Assembly: GCA_013400975.1 (NCBI GenBank)
Contig: WBMZ01004773.1
Span: 62,001-126,000 of the forward strand
Direction of reading: 5' to 3'
DNA from: Atrichornis clamosus
Taxonomy: Eukaryota > Chordata > Aves > Passeriformes > Menuridae
Length of the DNA: 64,000 bases
Part shown: piece by piece, positions 39,956 to 64,000 of the stretch
Layout: each line of letters opens with the position of its first letter
How positions within the stretch are numbered: position 1 is the stretch's first letter
Position numbers and translations under genes: made by a program
Notes under the pieces: generated by a model
Told to the model about the DNA's origin: nothing
The model's database searches: none
What the model saw: the letters and a program-made list of their open reading frames with translations, nothing else

Positions 39956-40967
39956 AGTGTTTTTAACCTCATTTCATAAAACCACTTATGGTTTGCTGGT
40001 TTTATTTTAACCATGTATTTTTCATCCCTATATCTAGACATAAAAGCAACCATAAAGTACTATTTTAAGTTAAATAAAATACTGAATGGAACTCATCCAC
40101 TGTTGCACGAATCTGGATGCACTATAAAACACTTAAAGCTATTCACATGTATTCTGATCAGCATGACATAAAATGTATTTTAGTGTGCCTGAAATTCAGC
40201 TGTATTTGAGTATCATATGTCACAATTAAATGTACAAGAAAGGCCAAATTTCTGCTTTTCACTGGAAAAATTATTCAGCCGCTGCCATCAGACAGCCAAG
40301 TGGATCCTGGAAAGCCAGGTCACAAGCACGATCCAGACCCAGCCCATGTTCTTCTGCTCTCCCAAATAATACATGCTCAGTACAGAAAAACCCTTCTGCT
40401 TGATGAAGGAAACCACCACGGCCCACACAGCTACCCTGCAGCTGTAGCTCACTGAGCAGGGGCTGACCTTTGTGACAGGATTTAACAGCACTCCTCCTGC
40501 ACATGCATCTAAAACTACACTGCTGATTTTGCTTGTAGTGAAAACCAAATTAAATAATAGGTCTTGCATTTCTTTCTCTTTAAGCAAAGAAGATCAACAG
40601 CCCGGAGCTCATGGTGCACAAATGGGTGCTGTCCACACATTCTTTAAAACAAATTTGTGAGAAAATGCATCTAAAGCTTGAGTACTATCATGTTTTAAAT
40701 CTAACCTCAGAAAACAGAACAAAATCAATCCATGTAACCAAAGTCAACTAGGAGCTAAATTACTAACAAACAACATTTTATTTAAAAGTTTGCAAGTTAT
40801 GAATGGCAACAAGTAATTGAAAAACAATATACATCCTACAAAGCTACACCAACAACAGAGGACCAACACAGGCAAAGTTCTTAATTCCCACTAGATCAAG
40901 GTTACTGGATCACCTTTTATGTGCTCCCAAAAGTTCAAACTATTTGAAACTTCGGGATGACTCAAAT

Positions 40968-41010
40968 CATAGTATCATAGAATGTCTCTAGTTGGAAGGG
41001 ACCCATAAGT
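40968..41010 (-). mobile_element. CR1 LINE 3'-end remnant
   Basis: ATCATAGTATCATAGAATG followed by AGTTGGAAGGGACCCATAAG is the reverse complement of the CR1 terminal repeats and adjoining segment. It is short and diverged. Confidence 0.75.
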
Positions 41011-42644
41011 TATTCTCACATGGGATCAAAGAAAGACACTAAGAAAACCAAGGGGTAACTCCCTTAACAATTCCTCCCTGTATTTCTAAAGCTGGTATAA
41101 AACATGATGCTCTGCAGCCTTTAAACATTTTTCCCGTATCCCACACCTGACTTGACTTGTTCCCCCACCTCATCACCAGTTCCCATTCCTGCTCACCACT
41201 CAGGTCTGCCAGCACAACTGCTTGTCTGGCAACATGAGGAAGCAGGCAGGTCCATTTTAAACACAGGCTGCTTTTTCATCCATTCCTTTCAGCAGTGTAG
41301 CTGACTGACATCAGTGTCCCATCTCCCTTTAATGTCTCTGTTTGCTTGTATTTAACCCACTTGGTTTGTCACACGGCCACGGGAGGGCTCTCTGCAGCTC
41401 TCACAGCAGAAGAGATAACACAGGGCGAGGCCGAAGCAGTGAGAGTGCAGAGATGGCCGGGACCATCCACGTGGCACAGCCACTGGAATAAATGTCTTCA
41501 CAGCAACCCCCTCACATAAGCTGTAGCATTGAGAAAACTGGGTTGAATAGACTTCATAAAACACTGCAGTCAGGCAAGTCTGAAATAATTCTTATCTTTG
41601 AGAAGTTATAGCTAATTAGATTTCCACATATCTCTGCATATTCATATGCATTTGCAGCACTTCTAGAAATAGTTTAGGGAAATGGGACAAGAGGGACTAT
41701 AGCTTCTAGTCTCAGCAAACCTAAGGGTAGGTCTGCATTGTGAGCAGCTCTTACAGTAGTTCTACCATGACCCATAGACTAAATACACACACACCACAAC
41801 AGAGCTGCTTTGGAAGTAGTTAAACTCTTTAGATTTAGCTCAAGAGAACAACCTCTCTCATTGTTCCAGAAATTTCAAAAGTAGTTAAAATTTTCACACC
41901 TCCAAGCAGTCAGCAACTTGAAAATGGTTTGGGCTCCTCAGTTTTAATGAGGCTGTCTCTTGCCCTACTTATCTAGAAGAGGACAGAATTGCTCTATCTT
42001 GTTTTTCCTAGTCACATCTAATATATATCACCTTTACTTTAAAGGTTGAAGGTGTTCCAGGGAGGCAATCCTGCAGCTTGCATATGCTCCTCCAGAAGAA
42101 TCCAGGTGACCAGTGCCCACTGCCTCACCCCCCCACTACCAGCAGGGAACTGCAGCCTTCCCTTGTGGCGAGAACAGTGGTCTGCCCACAGCCACCGGTT
42201 CTGCCCCTCTCCCTGTCTGACAGCTCTGTCTCCCCTATCCAGCACTTCCAGAAGGGAGGCCCTGAGCAAGCACTACACCTCCCACCTGAGATGTGACACC
42301 ATCAGCTGATGTTTGGCTCTATTAGACACTTGCGGTTTTGATGCAAAAGCCCACGATTGTGAGAGGATGAGTATGGTTTGGTACCTGTAAGTGTCCAGCA
42401 CCCGCCAGCCTCATCTCCCTTGCACTGTAAGGGTTTGGGCTAGCGGGGTCAGCCTCCTGCTTTTGAGGAGCCTTCAGCAGTTCACAGCTCACACCCCAGA
42501 GGGGCTGCGACAACAACCAACGTGTGTAATGAAAACACAGCATGCCACATACGTACCAAGACCACCAGGGCGCCACGCAATGGCACTGTATTATTGCATT
42601 AACCACCAAAGGAGGGCTAATTAAAATTTCCATCCTAGAGGCTG

Positions 42645-42990
42645 CCTGGAGAGCATAAACCTTAAGAGGAGCAGCAGAGACAGGTGAAAAGAGACTTGGG
42701 GGACATTACCACTCCCTGTAACTACCTGAAAGGAGGTTGTAAGGAGGTGGTGGGGGATCACTCTTTTCTCCCCCATAACAAGCACTGGGACAAGGCCCAA
42801 TGGCCTCACTTAGGGCCGTGGGGGGTTGGATTGGCTGCTAAGGAAAGTGTTCTTCACTGAAAGGGTCGTCATGCACTAGAACAGGCTGGCCAGGGAAGCA
42901 GCCGAGTCACCATCCCTGCAGCAGATATGGCACTTAGGGACACGGTTTAGTGGTGGATGGCAGCGTCAGATTAATGGTGGGTCTTTATTA
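42645..42990 (+). mobile_element. CR1 LINE fragment
   Basis: In sense order: ACTACCTGAAAGGAGGTTGT, then TTCTTCACTGAAAGGGTCGT, then GAACAGGCTGGCCAGGGAAG, then GGCACTTAGGGACACGGTTT and AGTGGTGGATGGCAGCGTC. These are the landmarks of the CR1 3' region. The extreme 3' repeats are missing or eroded. It is about 340 bp and non-coding. Confidence 0.9.
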
Positions 42991-44119
42991 TCTACATGAG
43001 ACTATTAAGCACATCTTGACTAGAACAACTTAAGACGCGTGGTTACCTGCAAACCAGCTCCAAAAATTGCCACCAGGTATCTTCCCTTTCCCTAGTATTT
43101 AACCATTGTAGATAGGGTAGGGATTTTATAGTGGTAGTAGAAATGTTTTAGTTTGAGACAGAAATTTCTAACAGTATTCTGTCCTTCCTAAAAAGACAAG
43201 CCAATGCATGTTCCTATAATTATTTTGTCAGTTATCATTGGTATTTTAAACAATGAGCTGTCAAAAATTTGTTTCCTAAAAAAACCTGTCACCCTTCCAT
43301 CCCAAATAACTACCCAGAGATTACAAAATATCATTGAAAACACCTAAGTGTTACAAGAGATGCCAATCATGAGGAAGTAATTTCACAGGAGGTTCCAGGG
43401 TGAAGGTTAGGAGCAGAATCAGGACAAATCATGGAATAAAATAAAAGTTTTAAAAATCAAAAACATCAGTTTTGCTAATTAACCAAAGTTAAATGGGGAA
43501 GTGTTAGATAACATTAGGAGCTACCTGAACAACAAAAAGCTTCACATAGCTGTACATGCTCATCTTTGTTATTCCCATCTACTAAAATTACTGTTTTATT
43601 GGTGCTTTTCTGTGCCTATACAAAGAACAGTCACACAAAGATACTTCCATTATACATCAATAAAATACTTTTGTCTGTGGGTGCTGCACAGACACTGTGG
43701 CAGATTGTGCTCTGCATTCACTACTGAGGTAATGAAATCCTCTCAAGTAACACACAAAGTTGTCATGGCACTTTGAAGTCAGATGGCTGCAGCAGTACTT
43801 TATCATTATTATTGTCATTTATTTGCCAGTTCTGATCAGTTTTTCCAGTTCCATGAGCTGAAGACAGCAGACACCGTGGGTATGCTTCTGCCTTCCACCA
43901 TTCCATGTTCACAATGACAGTTAAATCCCACAGTTGCCTTTCCTTGGGGCTTGATGAAGTTTTTATTTATTTGCTTTACCCGTAAACATTCCTTAACCTG
44001 AAGTTTCCTTCTAGTCTTCCTTTAATTTCCAGCAGTTAAATTCTTTTCCTTCTAAAATACCTAGAAGACATCTAGCAATCATTACTCAGTTTAAAAAAAA
44101 ACCCAACTAAACAAGAAAA

Positions 44120-45030
44120 CAAACCCAAATGTTTCCAATCTCACTTCCTTCTCCATCTACCACCTTCAGAGGACAGGCTAAGCAGTGTGACTGGCACCCC
44201 TTTTGTTATGTCCAGATGTGTTCCCCAAATCCCCATACCACATCTGTTGTGCTGTCCTGTTTCTTGGTTCCTCCTCCCAGCTCATTCCCCCAATTCCTTT
44301 CCATCTTAATGGCTCTTGCCCCTGCATCCTTTCTCCCCTTGACACTGCACAGCAATACTCCTCATCATGCTTCCAATTATGAAGTCCATTTCACACTCTT
44401 CCTTTCTACCTTTTCCACTTCTGCCTCTAAAGCTGAAGTTCACTTCAATGTATGACCACTGTATGAACTTCACATCTTCCCAGTTCCCATTCCACATTTC
44501 TCATCCCTTGCTTCCTAAGCATTCCACATTTCAAAAAGGCCCTTCTAAGTTGCTCTATGCTACTGATCACTGCAGCACTTGCTTACTTTGCTATTTCTCT
44601 CACTTGATCCTTCAGCATCTCTAATAACTCCAACCCTCTTTTCTATGTGGGCAAGGTTCATCAGCTTCCTCTTATTACCCACAGGCAACATCATCTGCAG
44701 TCTCCTATTCCTAAATTAAATAAGAAATTGAGTTTTCTTCCTCTCACTCGTCCGCTTCACTTTGTTCCCTCCAGCAAGCTGTCAACACCTCAAACTCTTT
44801 AACAGTGAAAATAAAAAAGCAAGATACCTATCTTCCCTGTCATGCACGTAGGCACTCCAAAATTACTCTTTATTCGACCCTTAGTCCATACCTGAGGCTT
44901 TTTCCCCCCCTCAGAAATGTAAGCCTTCCTCCTTTCTTTATCCCAACTATCAAGCCTTCTGCTATCACTGTACTTAATGCAGATGTAAATACTTCTTTCC
45001 AGTTAGCTGAAATTTATGTGAATCTCTGTA
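44120..45030. repeat. Strand-asymmetric, pyrimidine-rich stretch
   Basis: The plus strand is visibly enriched in C and T for roughly 900 bp (runs such as CACTTCCTTCTCCATCT, CTTCCTTTCTACCTTTTCC, CTTCCTCCTTTCTTT). This opens long plus-strand frames without in-frame stops. It lies just beyond the likely SMS 3' end. No repeat unit is evident. Confidence 0.5.
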
Positions 45031-45620
45031 CTTTTGGGAAGTCATGTTTTTCTTTCATTGTATGACATTACTCTGGGGTGTGATGCAGAAAGATCAGTAA
45101 CTTCTGTGATGAGCCCATCCTGCTCATGTCCTCCTCCCTCTTCCTTAAAACTTCTGTGCTGGTTTCCATCATTTCTCAATGTCACACTGACTTCCCCATA
45201 GCCTGTCTGTTCTCTGTGCCATGCAATGAGTCACACTGTCACCCAGAGCCAACTTACCACTTTAGCAGAAAAATTCACATTTAGAGACCTCCAAAGAACT
45301 CATATCTAAAATACTGTACAGAAAATTAACTCTTTCTAGGCAAAGATCACCGAAGCCTCAAGTGATTCCCCCCATTACAAATACCAGTGTGCTGTTCCGT
45401 ACTACAGAGTATCTCATCTGAGCATTTATTACATGGAAAATTTATTAATCTTAGACAGAAGAGATACTCAATAAAGGGACCATGAAGTACCTTTATGTTT
45501 GTTATGTGACAAGGAAAAAAGAGGTACAACAGCAACCATCACACCCATCAATTCTGTCATTTCAACACTGAATCCACAGTGGATTTAACAATTCAAACAC
45601 ACAAGTAGTAATAGCGTACC

Positions 45621-45626
45621 TTTATT
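45621..45626 (-). terminator. SMS: Candidate distal SMS polyadenylation signal (AATAAA)
   Basis: Minus-strand AATAAA followed after about 15 nt by a GU-rich stretch (ACTTGTGTGTTTG), the usual cleavage-stimulating context. Use of this site would give a 3' UTR of about 2.7 kb. It has the best downstream element of the candidates seen. Confidence 0.4.
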
Positions 45627-48337
45627 TTAACATGTGCACTGCACTGATGCAGCAAATACAATGCCAGCAGTCTTCTCCTTGCACAAACTACTATCAATCA
45701 GTAACTTCTAGGTGAAAGCAGCATTTAGTGCAAAGAATTAAGAAACTAATGTTAACCATATCTTGGGAACTGTTTGCATACACAGTGCAGCAATCATAGC
45801 TATGTCCCAACTGGCCTTAAACATGAAAAACTGATCAGTTATAGGAGTTTGCATTTGAAAATTCTAACACAGACTTGTTTTTCTTGTAAAAAATCTACAC
45901 TACAGCAACAAATAAATAAAGACTGACAGTGTATATGTATTTGCTCAGAATCAATTCAGCAACTTAAAAAAATATAATGTTCAGTGTTTGCTGAATTGCT
46001 TTATACTGCATCTATCACTTCAAAAACACTACATTAAAAAAAGTTTAAAGAAAAAAGGATAACTGCTCCGACTCTTCATACTCTATCAGTTGAGAAGGAA
46101 AAGTTTGCAAGCACTGCTGCCTCTCACCTATTAATATGCAATTCAGGTCCCCTGGCCATTCTGGGAATGTTTACAGAACATCCCTGCACACCCAGCAGCT
46201 TCCTGTGCAGCAATGCTAAAGGGGACTACAAGCCCTGGTACAGTGAGCACACTAAGTCATCTTCCAGTTCACAAATTTCCTTGCTAAAAAACAAACTGCC
46301 CCCACTTGTTGTGACTGATTTCTACATCTGTCAAGCTCACCCAGGAACACAGATGCTCTGAGCTCCACCCCAGTAAATGCCTGTGTGCTTCATTTCACCT
46401 TCATGAGTGATCACACTAAGAACCAATGGAAAACATGCTTGCAAAGTTATGGATACACCTGTTTACAGGACATCTGCCTTCATCTGCAGCTAGACAACAC
46501 ACTGAGTGCAGGCCTGCATCATAAATGAAGGGGGCTCTACTAGATTTTAGGTAATAACATCAAGGTGTTTTCCAGGATGCCTACAGAGCCAAAACACTCA
46601 GGGAAATGCGAGACACTTTTCTCCTGTTTAGAGGGAAGCTCTGCTCTCTGGGAGTATTTAGGGATGCACAAGTAGGCCATGGAAGAACTGTGCCCCGTGT
46701 ATACTAGAGAATTAACATTCACTGCAATAATTTGTAATAGTAGGACTGAAAAATGCTTCTATGGGCTCTCCAAACTGAAAACATTTTAACAATTTTAGAC
46801 TACTGACAGACCAAACAAAAAGCAAATTTTTCAAGTTTTCTCCTATCAGTCTGGAATTCTGCATGGGCTACTCAGGTTCTATGAACAGTTTATACATGTG
46901 GGATACAACAAAATTCTTCTTTATGTATGATTTAAGAATATAGAGTAACGACAGCTTTTGTTTGTTTTGCTTTCATTAACAGTATCTTGGGGGGCAAATC
47001 AACTCTCTCCAATAAAACTAAGAAAATGCTGATACTGGGTGTTGAATAAAAAATCATTTTTGTTCAGGATTAGAGTGTTTAGGGAAATAGTGCACTTTTT
47101 ATTCTACCTTGGAAAAGTAGAGAAATGCACAGAATGGTTATATCCTACCTACCTCCTTTCAAGTGGCATTTTTAAACACTGAAAGAAAAGTTTTAGTCAA
47201 TACATAGCAAATTCTTACAAAAATATAACTTTTACCAACATGAGAAACTGCTAAAGAAAACCACTTTGCCTTTCAGAAGAAAACTACAATGCAACCCAGC
47301 TTCTACTGATTTTACACTGCAAGTGACTCTAACTGAGCAAAAGCCTTACACAACACAGCCCACCTGTGGCAATGGGACTGGACTGACCCTACTGAAGCAC
47401 ACACATACTTGCCTCAAAACATTCAATACAGGTGCACATGAAGATAGATCACACCCACATTTCTTCATCCTCTAAGTCAACCTTTACTTCAAAAATCTAG
47501 TGCTTCCCATAAGGCTGAGGAAAGTATATGCCCACCAGAATCTCATTACTCTCAACTTCTTGCACTGTGATGGGATGGAAAACCAGCTTTGATCTCCATG
47601 CTCATACAGTACAAACCTACTGTTAAATCCGTATCAGAATCCAAATAATAAATATGGCAGCAGCTAAAGAATTCCAGGAGGTGAAAGGTCAGAGATTCTT
47701 CTGTAGCAGAGATTACAGCAATGATGAATGAAGCTAGGGTACATGAAAGAAAAATTTAACACTGGCTTTCTTCCCTTTGCAATGAAGGATTTGGGGTATC
47801 CTCCCAGAAGATTTGTCTTTTTAGTTATGCCCTTCTCTATATGGAAGCACTGCAGTGTTCATTAAAACAACAAAAACCAAAACCACACAAAAACCCTCTC
47901 CCATCATTAAAAAGCACCATAGATGACAAAGCTGTTGGAAAAACAAAAACAAAAACTCCATGGACCACCCTTCAGGGATGAAATGCTAAAGATGTCTTTT
48001 TTTAATCAGTTTGTGAAGGTCTACAAAAAAATAAAAAGGATCACATTCTAAAGGTTCAGTGCAGTCAGCAGCTATAGTTTGGCTGCTTATTCATCTTTAA
48101 GTTGACTTCCAAAAATAACACCCTAGCTTGTCAAAATATACATTTTCCATTTGCTTTTAAATTAAAATAATAATTAAAAAAAACATTTAAAGAATTCACA
48201 ATCAATAGCATGACTAAGTTTCAGGATCATCTACAGCATATAATTTAAAGGTTCAAGATGCCAATATGCAGCATGTGGCAGGCCTATATGCTCCATGCAG
48301 CATGTACATTTAGGGTAATCTCAAATAATCTTGATGT
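45627..48337 (-). other. SMS: Probable SMS 3' UTR
   Basis: Sequence between the SMS stop codon and the distal polyadenylation candidate. It is A+T-rich with no CR1 insertion and no coding potential, which fits a long untranslated region. The true end depends on which signal is used; I cannot decide this from sequence. Confidence 0.45.
48001..48006 (-). terminator. SMS: Candidate proximal SMS polyadenylation signal (ATTAAA)
   Basis: Minus-strand ATTAAA about 330 nt after the stop codon, followed at roughly 50 nt by a U-rich GTTTTTGTTTTTG tract. It would give a 3' UTR of about 350 nt. A further AATAAA at 47098-47103 has no obvious downstream element. Confidence 0.35.

Positions 48338-64000
<15,663 letters not shown>

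Larger units (their letters stand above)
31441..45620. other. SMS-PHEX intergenic region
   Basis: About 14 kb between the PHEX promoter and the furthest plausible SMS polyadenylation site. Contents are CR1 fragments at 32780, 40968 and 42645, a perfect 22-bp palindrome at 39934, and a plus-strand pyrimidine-rich stretch at about 44120-45030. A weak CTCF-like CCACCAGGGCGCC lies at about 42562-42574. No exon, RNA gene or pseudogene was recognised; the longest open frame here is 124 codons and has no family features. Confidence 0.75.

Noticed and set aside
42562..42576. CCACCAGGGCGCC as a CTCF site
   Set aside because: It lacks the normal GG spacing of the core, so it is only a weak match and not listed as a separate site.
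44129..44455. 108-codon Ser/Pro-rich plus-strand open frame
   Set aside because: It is explained by pyrimidine-rich composition. There is no start context, domain or exon structure.

Overview
This is vertebrate nuclear DNA, most likely from a bird. The evidence is short coding exons in long A+T-rich introns, canonical splice sites, and scattered 3'-truncated CR1 LINE fragments, the typical dispersed repeat of birds and other sauropsids. Nothing prokaryotic, viral or CRISPR-like was seen. I could assign nearly all real coding sequence by exon-by-exon translation against two known proteins, with intron phase and exon length agreeing at every junction.

Both genes lie on the minus strand, in the order seen on human Xp22 (SMS upstream of PHEX). 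On the right (45.6-64 kb) is the 3' part of SMS, spermine synthase: exons 5-11, the stop codon and probable 3' UTR. Exons 1-4 lie beyond the right edge. From about 45.6 to 31.4 kb is an intergenic gap of about 14 kb holding CR1 fragments, a polypyrimidine stretch and a perfect palindrome, but no recognisable gene. From 31.4 kb to the left edge is the 5' part of PHEX, a bone and tooth M13-family zinc endopeptidase: candidate promoter, start codon, and exons 1-9. These encode the cytoplasmic tail, the membrane anchor and the N-terminal half of the ectodomain. Exons 10-22, including the zinc site, lie off the left edge.

The most notable finding is that SMS contains two introns with minor (U12-type) spliceosome signatures. 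Intron 6 is an AT-AC intron with a perfect ATATCCTTT 5' site and a CCTTAAC branch motif 12 nt from the 3' end. Intron 10 is a GT-AG U12 intron with GTATCCTTA and a perfect TTCCTTAAC. Intron 10 starts right after the codon for the catalytic glutamate, and reading through its 5' splice site gives an almost immediate stop, so a retained-intron form would have a different C-terminus. Other leads are CTCF-like motifs with a possible convergent pair enclosing the PHEX promoter, a homeodomain-site-dense block in PHEX intron 3, a 22-bp minisatellite that appears to have grown inside a CR1 copy, and several perfect inverted repeats.

The two genes are not known to act in one pathway. SMS makes spermine in the cytosol. 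PHEX is a cell-surface protein that controls phosphate and mineralisation. Loss of either has skeletal effects in mammals.
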